Assembly: GCF_048771995.1 (NCBI RefSeq) | Contig: NC_133063.1 | Span: forward strand, 9,340,001-9,404,000 | Length of the DNA stretch: 64,000 bases | Reading direction: 5' to 3' | Origin: Taeniopygia guttata | Lineage: Eukaryota; Chordata; Aves; Passeriformes; Estrildidae | In this document: positions 48,698 to 59,700 of the stretch, in pieces | Numbering within the stretch: the first letter of the stretch is position 1 | How the letters are laid out: each line of letters opens with the position of its first letter | Notes under the pieces: model-generated | Database searches by the model: none | What the model saw: the letters and a program-made list of their open reading frames with translations, nothing else | What the model was told of the DNA's origin: nothing | Made by a program: the position numbers and the translations under genes

Positions 48698-49640
48698 GAC
48701 AGAGAACCACGGAAAGGGTTGACAGGGACAATAAGTATCATCTATTTCCAACCTCCTTGCCATGGGCAGGGACAATTTCCTCTTGATCAGGTTGCTCGGA
48801 GCCCAGACCAGCCTGGCCTGGAACATGCCCAGGGATTAGGCATCAAGAGCTGCTTTGAGCAACCTGTTCCAGTGCCTCACCACTCTGACAGTAAAGCATT
48901 TGTTCCTAACATGCAAGCTAAACCTGCTCTCTAACAATTTAAAGCCATTTCCTCTTGTCCTGTCATTACATGCCCTTGTAAAAAGTCCCTTTCTGTCTTT
49001 CTTGTAGGCTCCCTTCAGGTACTGTAAGGTCACAATTAGGTCACCCCAAAGCCTTCACCTTTCCAGGCTGAACAATCCCAGTTCTCTCAGTTCTTTCCTT
49101 ATAGAAGTTTTCCCTCATGTTGTTCATCTTGGTGTCCCTGCTCTGGACTCACTCCAGCAGTTCCATGTCCTCTCTGTGCTGGGACCCCAGAGCTGGATGC
49201 AGAGTTCCAGGTGGGCTCTCACCAGAGCAAAGCAGAGCAGAGCAGAGCAGAGCAGAGGGGCAGAATCCCCTCCCTCCCCTGCTGCCCACGCTGCTTTGGA
49301 TGCAGCTCAGGACACCTTTGGCTTTCTGGGCTGGGAGTGCCCACGGCTGGGTCATGTCCAGCCTCTCACCCACCAGCACCCCAAATCCTTCTCACAAGGC
49401 TGCTCTCCATCTGCTCATCCTCAGCCTGTGCTGGTACTGGGGGTTGTCCTGACCCAGGTGCAGCACCTTGAACCTGGCTGTGTTAAACCTCATGAGATTC
49501 TTATGGGCCTACTTCTCAACCTTGTCCAGAAGGTCATCCTCTGGATGACATCCCATCCTTTTAGGAGTGTCAACAGCACCACTCAGCTGGGTTTCATTAG
49601 CAAGTTTGCTGTGGGTGCACTCCATCCCTCCAACTAATGA
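48698..49640 (-). mobile_element. CR1 LINE (younger copy) nested in the older CR1, minus orientation
   Basis: A fresh antisense CR1 3' end starts here ('gaaccacggaaagggttgac', 'tttccaacctccttgccatg') and runs through 3' UTR to the RT boundary ('gtgtcaacagcaccactcag'). The older CR1 continues on each side. GTCAGGA occurs at 48691-48697 and again at 49641-49647, which may be a 7-base target duplication. A (GAGCA)6 pentamer array at 49225-49254 lies inside it. No intact frame. Confidence 0.88.
49225..49254 (+). repeat. (GAGCA)6 pentanucleotide repeat
   Basis: Six units of GAGCA, the second reading AAGCA, within the nested CR1. It produces a poly-(EQSRA)-like run in the overlapping reading frames, which are not genes. 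Confidence 0.95.
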
Positions 49641-49970
49641 GTCAGGACGGGGGTGACTGACCTATAGTTGCCTGGATATTATTTCTTGTCCTCCCTGAAG
49701 ACAAGAAAGACAGGAGTGACATTCTTTTTCCTTCAGGTCTCAAGAACCTCTCCCAGTCACTATGATCAGCCTAAGATAACTGAGAGTGGCCTCACAATTA
49801 CATCTGCCAGCTCCCTCTGCACTCATAAGTACACACCATCAGGGTCCATGGCTTTAGGTATTAATTTCATTAAATATTGCCTAATCTGAATGTCTTCCAA
49901 CAAAAAGAGTACTGAATCCTCCTCCCTTCAGACTTCCCCCCACTCTCACCAACATTTAAACAAATTAATC
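49641..49970 (-). mobile_element. CR1 LINE (older copy), 5' part, minus orientation
   Basis: Resumption of the older CR1 after the nested copy: 'gtgactgacctatagttgcc', 'caagaacctctcccagtcac', 'gagagtggcctcacaattac', 'agggtccatggctttaggta'. These are antisense RT-domain blocks in the right order. The upstream limit is approximate. Confidence 0.85.
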
Positions 49971-52900
49971 CCTACAGAGCTTGACAAGCAAGCAGTCCTA
50001 TTGTGGCCAAACCACTCCTTGTAAGTCATGAGGAAGCCATTGTTCACTGATACAGACCAAGACAGGCAAGGTACAGAGGTGTCTTCTAAGTGTTGGCAAT
50101 ACATGAATGGCATCTTCAGTCTCCTGTGTCAAATTCTGAGCTCCTTGGTTTGTTATTTAGCAGCCAAGTGAGATAGTTTTGATTGTTCCCAACTGCTGGG
50201 AATTGAACAAATCTACTAGCATCAGTAACACAATTCAACAGCAATAACAGGAGAATAGAAAGCGTTGTTTCTTGTGTATGCCTGTGTTTTCCTAGTATGC
50301 CTGTGTTTACCCAGATAAGGCTGGGACAAGGCTTATTGCTAACAGTGATGATCATTCTTTAGAGAAGAGATCCATGTATGGATGTGGATCACTGTTGTTT
50401 TCTGGTGGGAGTGTGTTTTTTCTCTTGTCTTCTGCTACTAACCAAAAACCTCTATATTTTCATCCTTAGCTGTCCACTCCTGCTCAATAATTTAAGCTGT
50501 GGAAGAAAATCTTATGCTTCCCCTGCTCTGACCAAAGACAGAGTGAGCAGTCCTCAGGGTTATACCAGAACAGCTGGCTAAATCTTCCCAGGGTAGCTTT
50601 CAGCCTAGACACATGATGACACATCTCATCTCAGAGTGGGAACAGAAGCACTCAGTGCCTCTCACAGCTCTGTCAGGGAAGACGTGACAGGCAGCTCTGA
50701 GAACACCAGCCAGAGCTCTCTCATGCTCTGACACCTGACAACAGTGCATCCTTCACAAAGAGCCAGCTCTGTGAAGAACCAGGGTTTATTGGGAAGTGCT
50801 GAATCTTGACTGGTGCCCCTGGTACAACTCATCACAGCCCTGAGGTAGAAGGCAGGTAAAGGTATTTTCCCAAAATTTGGTTAAAGGCAGCAGCTGTCTA
50901 AGGACCAGGTATGTTCTGTCCAAAATAAGCAAATGCTCTTTTCTGTCAAAAGTCAGATCTGACCTGGACTAACAGACCCATCGATCTGTTTCCTCAATTA
51001 GCTCTCATGACTCCTGCATAATGGTCACAGGCCTCCTTAGAAAATTCTAAGATCCACACGGCTTTCCTGGAGCTAATCTTGAGGAAGGTGAATTATTTAT
51101 TGCTCTCATTTTCCTTCTGGAGCACCAAAACAAGTGTCAATCTAAGTAACCAAGCAATCTGAAATCTTTACAGGTAAAAACTTTTAAGTAAAATGTGACC
51201 TTCTTTAAATACAGGACACCAGACAGGCCTTTCTTATTTTCTAGGTAAACACTCCATACCACTCAAATGAATCCCACCTTCAGCCTGCTTCCATACATAC
51301 TCAGCTGTATAAATCTAGTGCTTCCAGACTCCTGCTTCAATAAAATGTACTGCAGGTTTTTTCAGTTTATTTCTGCCTGAACAGTCAGAAGATGATCACC
51401 ATACAAATACTACACTGCACTCCTTCTGTGCAGGATCCTTCAGAGCTTGAAGCTTTTGAAAGTAGAAAAGCAGGGGTAAATGTTTTCCTCTAACACCACA
51501 TAGCTTGTGTACTAAATCTTTACTCTGAGAACCTCGTTACATACAGCCACATTATTGGAATACAGAAGAGGACTTAGCCAAAAACTGTCTGAGGAGTAAG
51601 ATCTGAATTAATTGACTGTTGTAACAGGCTGTGAACATGTAACAAATGTGATATTGCTCCTGCTAGGAGAAAGATGCTATTATACTGTAGAGGCTAGTGG
51701 TTTATTTTAATGAGCTGTGTTCACCTAAATATATTAACCATTCACCATACTGTATGTTACTAGCTATAGAAACCCTAGGGCTTTTACCACATTAACACAC
51801 TTGGACTGTTTTGAAGTACTGGTCTTTTTGGTAAATATCAGTAAGGTCTTTTAATCATCATCTGTTTGAATCTGTGTAAATACTGGGTCTTACTAAGTCT
51901 GCAAACCTGGGGATTTTCTACACAGAGCTTTTCCATTCACCTCCCTCTTGACGCAGAGTCTCTGCTGTTGTGGGTCCAGGATCCACATTCCACTTCTTTC
52001 AGGCACTCATGCAGCGGATTAAAAGGGCAGGGAAAGGCCTCAGCTCATCTAGCTCATCCACAGTCCCTCGTGGCAGTGGCTGGTAGACATCACCTCTATT
52101 TCTGTCATTATGGAAGTTTAGACCTTCCTTTCTCCTTCAGCAACTTTACTGTGCTGTTGTAATGAATTCCTCTAGTGTTTGTGGTGACATTTTTAGCTGA
52201 GCCTGCATGAGCTATGTAACAGTAGTCTGCTCTTAGTGGACGTTCTTCACATGCTTTCTTACAGGAACAGCCTGGAGGCAAATAAAGGAGGGTAGAGCAA
52301 GAAAATGTAGTAAAGCAAGGTTAATTGTTTAATCAGAGATTACTTGAAAAGTTCCTTCTGTCCCTCTTTGCCCTAAAGCAGAGAGAAGTACCTATATCCT
52401 AGAAGGGTTTAGAAGACTTAACATTTACTCTTAGCTTCCTGTAACAGCAGCTCAGTCCTCTGAATGCTCACAAGGAACAGAAAAAAAACTTCTGCAAATC
52501 ATTCATGTCCATATTTCAGCTTCCTCCACACCTAATACCTCATCACTTGGGCAGGGCATAAAGTCTCCGGAGTGTATAAACTGCCAAGAGATCAAGTGAA
52601 CCTGTAAGATGTTGCTGAAAGCTCAGGCAATACTAGCAGGAAAAGGGTGATGTTACCTCTCTTTCAATAGGAAAGGTCAGTGAAGATGTGTGGAAAACAG
52701 ACATGGCTGTGTGAAGTCATACACATATGACTATACATATAGTCATACATATATATGTATGTCTATATAACTACACTCATTTTAATATGACATACAGCTT
52801 TACAAAGACAAAGCCTTTCTTATTCCCCTTTCATTATCCAGCAGTCAGGCTGCAGTCAGCAATGTCAGCTGCCCTAGCTGGCCAGCAGAAGGCAATGCAA

Positions 52901-53309
52901 GCAGCTTAGTTTGAGTTCCCTGTGCAGTTCCCCCTTCCCTAGAACACCCTGTTCAATGGGGTTGTTGCTATTTGCAATTCACTTATCTCATCAAAGCAGG
53001 GGAAGAGAGGGAGAAATTGAAATTTCTGCCAAATTGATAAAAATTGACCAATATGTTATTTAAAATGCAGTATTTCTTTTAGATTGTAGATGGAGTTGAC
53101 ATTGGGCAACAGCATTTTACCAAGACTTGTTTCTTGAAGGAGAGGCCAGAAGAAAAGATAAGGCATTTGAAGGTCTGGTTTTGTGTGAGAAGGCAGGCGC
53201 TCAGCTAGGTCCAAGTAGCTTGTACAACCTCAGGTGTCTCACAAGCCTACTGAAGATTAAGGAGAACACAACCCTCTCCATTTGTCTTACGTGCAGAGGA
53301 GTGGTGGAT
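49971..53309. other. Unassigned noncoding DNA; possible LTR fragment near 50.8 kb
   Basis: No gene recognised. The minus strand has AATAAA (complement 50785-50790) followed by 'ccctggttcttcacagagct' and GT-rich sequence, LTR-like in layout but without located termini. A block of AT alternation at 52,720-52,790 contains an 18-base palindrome. Confidence 0.45.
52744..52761. repeat. 18-base perfect palindrome in an AT-alternating block
   Basis: CATACATATATATGTATG is self-complementary. Just before it, ATGACTAT and ATAGTCAT form a second 8-base inverted repeat with a 4-base spacer. This is probably decayed (CATA/TATG)n simple sequence. Confidence 0.85.
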
Positions 53310-53896
53310 TGTCATGGTTTAACCCCAGCTGGCAATGAGGCACCACACAGCTGCTCATTCAGTCCACCCTCTCATCAGGAAGGGGCAGAGAATCAGCAGA
53401 CTCAGACCTATGGATTTACATAAGGACAGTTTAATGGGGACAGAGAGAACATATTAATAATGATGGTGGTGATGATTAATAATAAGTACAAGAACAACAA
53501 TAACAGTGATAATAATAATTAGAATATATAAAAGAGTGAGTGATACACAAATTGGTTACTGTCTCCTCACTTATTCTGCCACTTCCCAAGCAGCAGGCCC
53601 CAGACAGCTTTCCTCCCCAGTTCATATACTAAGCATGACATCAAATATCCCTTTGGCCAGTTGGGGTCAGGTGTCCTGGCTATGTTCTCTCCCATCCTCT
53701 ACTGTCCTGCCAGCCTTCTTGATGGCAGAGCAGGAGAAGCTGAAAATTCTCTGACTTAATATAAACACTACTATAAATTTAGTAACAACTGAAAATTTAA
53801 GTCTGTTATCAACATTAGTCTCATACTAAATCCAGAACACAACACCATACCACCTAGTAGGACAAAAATTAACTTATCCCACCTAAAACCAGGACA
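53310..53896 (-). mobile_element. Solo LTR of the common avian ERVL-type family (5-base TSD), minus orientation
   Basis: On the plus strand it starts TGTCATGGTTTAACCCC and ends AAACCAGGACA, the two ends of an LTR family widespread in birds. The element is flanked by TGGAT (53305-53309) and TGGAC (53897-53901), a 5-base duplication with one mismatch. The duplication length fits ERVL-class elements. On the minus strand it would start TGTCCTGGTTTTAGG, with ATTAAA (complement 53430-53435) as a variant polyadenylation signal. An ATAATAATGATGG-type low-complexity stretch in the middle is also characteristic of the family. No internal region is present. Confidence 0.9.
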
Positions 53897-53901
53897 TGGA
53901 C

Positions 53902-56039
53902 ATATTACAGAAATTACCTGTTGCTATTCTAAATCAAGGGATAGTGAGGAGAAACCCTGTTAAAGGTTTATTTTATGCACCCCCTGCCATCCCTCCTGAA
54001 TAAAGCCTTACACTTATGAATTACCACATCTACACAGGCATGTCTGTAGAGGCTGCCTGAGAATAACAATCATCTTTCAGCTGGGGAAGCCATAATACTG
54101 AGAGCCTCAAACACCTTGGGGATACTTTACTGCACCTCTGAAGACATAATTTTCTGCACACTGGGTAAAACACCAGTACAACTCACATGGCACAGAGGAC
54201 CAGGACAGGAACACTTGACTGTCCCTACAAGCACTGTGTGATCGTTTGTGTGAAGGAGTTGGTGAGTTTTCAGAGCAGACTCAATAAAGTCCCAGGCTGA
54301 CAACCCAAACTCTTGGGCTCCCGCTTTTGCTAAGTTTCAGGAAAAGTAAAAAGTCCTGTAGCACAACAGACACAGTTCCTTGCAGACAAGAATTTTCTGC
54401 AATGCTACAGAATACAGTACTGAAGGGGGAAAAAAAATGAGCTAAATAAATGAACTTGCATTTATATCAATCCAAAACAAAGGCCCATCTCTAAGGATGC
54501 TAATCAGTAGAGTAGGAAGTAAAGGTCCCATGCCAAACAAATGATCAGTGACGTTTGAAGAAGCAGGATGACAAATGTTTGCAAAAGTGGAAAAGTACAG
54601 TAAGAAAGGAATGCAGCTTGGAGAAGCCCAAGGGAATTTAGTCTATTCTTTTAAGTAGTCTTGTCCCAGAGGAAAAAAATAGAGCCTCAAGTTCTAAATC
54701 TAAAGTTCTCTTTTTGTCAACAACAGATAAATTTTAGAAACCAAGTATCTCACAAAGGGAAATTTCAATACAGATTGTTTTCTCCCACAGCCAGCAAGTA
54801 TGTTTAAAACATATATACCTACATATATATTTATCTGTATGCCAACTCATATATACCACTGTAATGCCCTGGGGGAAGAAAATCTGTTAACTGGATGTTT
54901 CACTGCTGAGAAGAAATAAGAGCTGAAAATACATATGTGCGGGATGAGACTTCAGTAGAACACAGTGTAACACTGTTGGGTTTCAGATTAGACTAGAGAC
55001 AGAAGAAATTATGTATATTTCTGAGACAAAGAAAGAACAGCAAAGAACTCACAGTGAAAATATATTGAAAAGAGAGTCACACAGATCTGCACACTGTGTA
55101 AAATGGGGGGAAAATGCAATGTACAGTTTACAGCAAACTAAGAAAATACCTCCTTCTCCAATTCTACAAATGCCTACCTTTTTAGAGTCTTTTGTGCTGC
55201 TTTATTGTCCTTCCTTTTGTTCTGATGTTTTATTTAGTGACTTACCTTGTAGATATTTAACAGGATAAAATGAGCAGCTAGGAAAAAATTGTAGTAACAG
55301 AATGCAAAAGAAAAAAAAAAAAAAAAAAAAAAGCAAAAAAACCTGCCAATTATAAACTGCCATGACTACAAGGGAGGTATCAAAACAGATACCAGTAGAG
55401 CACACTGATGGGAATTAAAATATCATAGCAACAGTCACGGCCCCTATGTTGCGTTGTTTGTGTACAGGTGTAAATCTGGTCACAGAGCCAGTCAGTAGAA
55501 TTTACAGGTGCTGTGGGCTGACCTGGAGTAAAGTGCTATAAATTTATGTGTTACTTTGAACATCGGTGTTCCAGGAAAAACATGCAGGAAAGGAGAGAAT
55601 GGTTGAAGACAAGTAATTTCTCTGCAAATACTAAGGCACACATCTCAAAATCAAAAGACATTCACAAAAAACCTGCAAGCACGGCAGGATGGCCCAGAAA
55701 TTTGTGGTCACACAGGTGTCTGGATCAGCCTGGGGCTCTGTATGAGAAGGGTAACTTGAGGGCTCCCTTGGGACAGTGTGGACCGATGGAGGCCCCAGGA
55801 CTTCCAAGGGGCCAGAGGTACAGCATGTCACAGCCTTGAAACATTGTCTTGGGACAAGAAGGAACTGGAATCAGGCTTGTGAAGAAGCTCTGGCTGCTGC
55901 TGTCTTCCAAACCTGCGTTTAGGAAGACTCACTTGACAGGTTCCTTGCCTTGAGACAGCTGCAGATTCCTGTTGTTCTCACCGGATCTGGGTAGTCCTGG
56001 TGACGCTGAACACACTAGCTGTCATGGATATTAGCGGGT
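53902..56039. other. Unassigned noncoding DNA upstream of the CpG island
   Basis: A plus-strand AATAAA at 54283-54288 sits in LTR-like context ('ctcaataaagtcccaggctg') without located termini. A 22-base A run lies at 55311-55332. The region from about 55.5 kb approaches the CpG island and may contain distal promoter elements, but none can be named with confidence. Confidence 0.45.
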
Positions 56040-56760
56040 GATACCCACGGAGATGCTTGGCAGCAGGAAAGCTGCCTGCATCCCCTCACCGCTGTGCGGG
56101 TACCCAGCCGGGGAAGGGCTCCCTGAGGGGAGCACAGGGAGGCGATACCGAGGGATACCCCGGGCAGAACTACGCTGCCCTGCAGGGAGAGCGCACGGCC
56201 TTAGCGCACCAAGTGCTAAAGCCTTGGACACTGGCCGGGAGCACCCGGGAATACCGAGAAGCCTCAGCACAGGCTCCCATCCATCCCTCGACCCTCCGGC
56301 GCTGCCAGCGCCCAGCGCGCCCCTCCCGGCGGCGGGCGGAGCTTGCGGGCGGTCCCGGCGCGGCCCCGGCTCCGGCCCCGGGTGTCTCTGGGCTCTCGGC
56401 AGCGGCGGAGCCGGCCCGGGAGAGCGGCGGGGAGCGGCGGCCGCCATGGGGACGAACGCGCCGCCGCGGCGGGAGCCGCTGGCCCGCGGCCCTCACGTAA
56501 GTCGGGGCTGGGCGCGGGCCGCGGGCGGGCCGGGGGCGCTGCGGGGCCGAGCCGCGCTGAGCCCCGCGCTGCCGCCGAGCCCTGCGCCGAGCCCGCTCCC
56601 GCCGTGGGGATGCACCGGCAGGGAGCTGCCCTGCCCGCTCGGCGGGGATGCCACGGCATCCGGGGCCATCTCGGGACCCGCCTGTGCGTCCGTGTCCCCG
56701 TGTCTCCAGCGGGCACACGGGATTTATTTGGGACCGTGCCGGCTGATGTTCTGGGCGTTT
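56040..56760 (+). promoter_or_regulatory. CpG-island promoter with GC boxes, TATA-less
   Basis: GC content and CpG density rise sharply here, unlike any other part of the window, and fall off after about 56.76 kb. GC boxes (GGGCGG) occur at 56334-56339, 56347-56352 and 56523-56528. There is no TATA box near the likely start region. The island contains a Kozak-perfect ATG with a downstream splice donor, so it is the probable promoter and first exon of a plus-strand host gene. The exact transcription start cannot be read from sequence. A divergent transcript on the minus strand is possible for such islands but nothing specific supports it. Confidence 0.88.
56446..56496 (+). CDS. Probable first coding exon of an unidentified host gene
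   Basis: The ATG at 56446 lies in GCCGCCATGG, the optimal vertebrate Kozak context, inside the CpG island. The frame reads MGTNAPPRREPLARGPH (17 residues) and ends exactly at CAC followed by GTAAGT (56497-56502), a full U1 donor match, so the intron would be phase 0. The same frame stays open for 94 more codons into the intron, but that part is CpG-driven and the donor is strong. Gly2 is not followed by Ser/Thr at position 6, so N-myristoylation is unlikely. The peptide is basic and proline-rich with no signal peptide. I do not recognise the gene. Alternatives are a start in an earlier exon with this as internal sequence, or a noncoding first exon. The partner exon must lie beyond the window or be too short to spot in 56.5-64 kb. 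Confidence 0.6.
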
Positions 56761-59700
56761 GTAAGTTCTCTGTGCTGAATGATTGCCCATTTGTGCGCTT
56801 TCTCTCTTTTTATTACCCAGTCCATAGCAAGCTGTGGGGAGCCAGTGACCTTCCCAAAGCTAGCGCCACTGTTCCTTGTAACTGTGACTACATTTCTCTT
56901 ATCTGGGAGATGAGAAATTCACCAACATCAGGTTCACCCACCCTGGAGTGTGGTGTTGCCTGGTCTCGGCAAGAATAATTTTCAGTTTTATTTTGTTGAA
57001 GTACCTGTGGCAATGATGAATGGCCCCAACCTGCCAGGTGCTATATACAAGCACAAGAAAGAAAGGCATGCACGCTCCAAGGATTCATTTTCAAGTAGGA
57101 TGTGGACAGGGTGTGGGAAAGGAGATGTGAATACAGGTGGGATAAAAAGGAGACTTGAGCTCTGTGGGCTGCTTTTTCAGGTAGGTTTTGTCAGAAGGCG
57201 TTCAGCCAACAGGTGAAGTAACACAACGCTGAGGGGAAGGCAGAGGAGAGCCGTAGAGCAGGGAGGGTAACAAGTGCGGAAAGGCTGGGAAGATGGGGGC
57301 CAAGACTCATAGGAGGGAGGGATCCAAAATCCCTGCTCTTTGGCCACTGCAGGAAGTAGTCCTGCTGATGCTGTTGCCCCCAGCCACTGACTTTGCCACC
57401 TGTAGAGCAGGTTTTGTGGCTGACTGACAGCTGTTTTTAACTACCAGGAGCTATAGCTCTCTGCATGCTTGAAGGGTATGGAGCACATATCAAAGGTGAT
57501 GCCTGCCAAAATACAAAACAAAAGGTGCATGCCTATCATGCAAGCAAGGCCTGTTCCATTTCAGTCTGAATGTCCTACCATGTCAGTTCTTTCTCTGAAG
57601 TTTTTCTTTACTATTCTCCCTTTCCTCTTGCGTTCCAGCCAGCCTTGACTTCAGATTTGGCACCAGGTCTCCCTGAGATTTGGAGGTGTTGAGAAATACC
57701 ACCTTGGGTATTCACTAGTGAAAATATCCATCTAGGACTCAGATACAGGCTTTAAAGAAACTGATTTCCAAAAAGCACTGAAAAAATATCTGTTGTATTT
57801 ATTTTTTAAGTAAGAAATTAATTGACATTTTTTTGCTGTCTAGCAGCAGTGCTTTCCTATGGTGGTCTGAGTCCAAATCTGAAACCACCACGATGGCACA
57901 TCAGATACTAAAGACTAAACCAACTCAAGGACAAAACTGAAAATTAAGAAAGCTCCCCATTCATATTAAGGAAATCAAGGGTGGTGATGGAAATTATACA
58001 ATGTTTGCATATCCCCCAAGATTTTAAATGAGAGAGTCAGAACACAGGAACTATGTGGACTGTCTGACTTGGGAGCATTCTTCTACCAAAAGATTTCTCA
58101 CCTCTGCTGCATTGCTCCTTAAGCATATCACACTTAACAAGTCTACCTGCAGCCTGGAGAATTTTTACTAGTAAGAAGGTTGGTGGTTCACACTCAGGGA
58201 CATGAGTCCCATCAACACTGTGCTGCTTGGGGAAGTCAGATTTTTGTGGGCTATGTAAAACTGATTCTAGGGCAGAGTCAAGGACACCCATAATATTTTC
58301 TGTAAATAAGCATGATTTCATGTGGTAGAAGCCAGTCATAGGGATTTTTCCACTAAGTACTTAGCTTTGAAGACACAGGATTGTCCTTTTCAAATTGATC
58401 AAATTGTATGATTTTTCTTACAGTTGTAAGCAAATTTTAATTCTAATCAAAAGATTGAGCTTGATCATTGGATCTTTGTATGAGAAAATACAGGCATGAG
58501 AGCATGCCACACACTGCCAGTATTTCATAACTGCCTTTCAGAGACACACAAGAGAGTTTCAAAAAGCACAGGAAAAGTAAGAGGGAGAGCCTTTCACAAC
58601 CTGGAGTCTTATTGTCAGATACATTCAGGCTGAGTTTCTTATTAATACTGCCTCAACAGCCAGACCAGTCAGAAAGTGGGCTGTGTCCATGTGATTCTGA
58701 GTAACTTCCTACACCCTGGCACAAAAAAGGCCTTGGGAAAATAGGCTGCTGTTCTCTTAATAGTGCATGGTCTTTCCCAGAGGGACTCAGCACAGCCTAA
58801 GGACATGGGTGTCTGTTAGAACCTCTGTTGTAGAGTTGCTCTTCCTGCAAAAACCAGGGAATATTTTAGCAGTTACTTATATGTCTCTGTAATTCTGGAC
58901 AATTTTTCATTAAAACATCTGGTACTAAATCAAAGCTTTAATAAAAGAACGTGGACAGCAAATCCAGCTGAGAAAGTCAGACTATTCTAGAATAACAGCT
59001 GACTCAGATGCTCTTCATGTGACTTTTTTCCCAGATTAGTATCAAAAAGCCGTAAGGAAAGAAGTAAATGGCAATTTAGCATGTAAGGTTTCTTGGTTTT
59101 TTTCTTTAAATGTCATCCTGATTTCCAGAGATTTACTCTTCATCAACAAGATCTTGATTTTCTGTCCAATCAGAGCAAATTTACTGAAGGTTTTTTGTTG
59201 AAGGCTTTAGAAACAGAGCCTATTTTTAAAATTGTGTGCTTGTTTTTACTTTTACTTGATTTTTATTTGTTGTTTGGAAAAACCAGACTTTTTCTGGACA
59301 TTTCTGGTAATGAAAATAAGGCCTACAGATACTTCAAAAAAACAAGGAGATTTTATTCTTGACCCAGAATTAAAAACACAGATGTACTTTTGTTGAATAC
59401 CAGGTACCATTGTGCTTTTGACTGGCATTTAAGCCTTCTGTTGCATCTCTACAAGCTTCTTCAAATGGAAAATCTGAAATTGTTTCAGGGAATTATAGTA
59501 GCCATGTAATAGATCAAGATTTAAGATCCCTCTGAGGGTCACATGATTAAAAGAGACATTTCAATAACTCACCTAATAATACCTAGTGTGTTAAAAGACA
59601 GGAGAATCTAGACTTAGTGACTAGTAGCTACTACCACACTTTCTTTGTCCATTTTATATTCTGTCTCACAAAATTTCCTCACCTGTTTTAGTAAATGTAA

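Noticed and set aside
49117..49637. Overlapping plus-strand frames with E-Q-S-R-A repeats
   Set aside because: They are antisense readings of a CR1 copy and its GAGCA pentamer array.
56031..56790. Long Pro/Arg/Ala-rich frames on both strands in the CpG island (138-246 codons)
   Set aside because: High GC removes stop codons in all frames. Their composition follows base content, and they run through the strong splice donor without any domain. Only the Kozak ATG to GTAAGT segment is supported.
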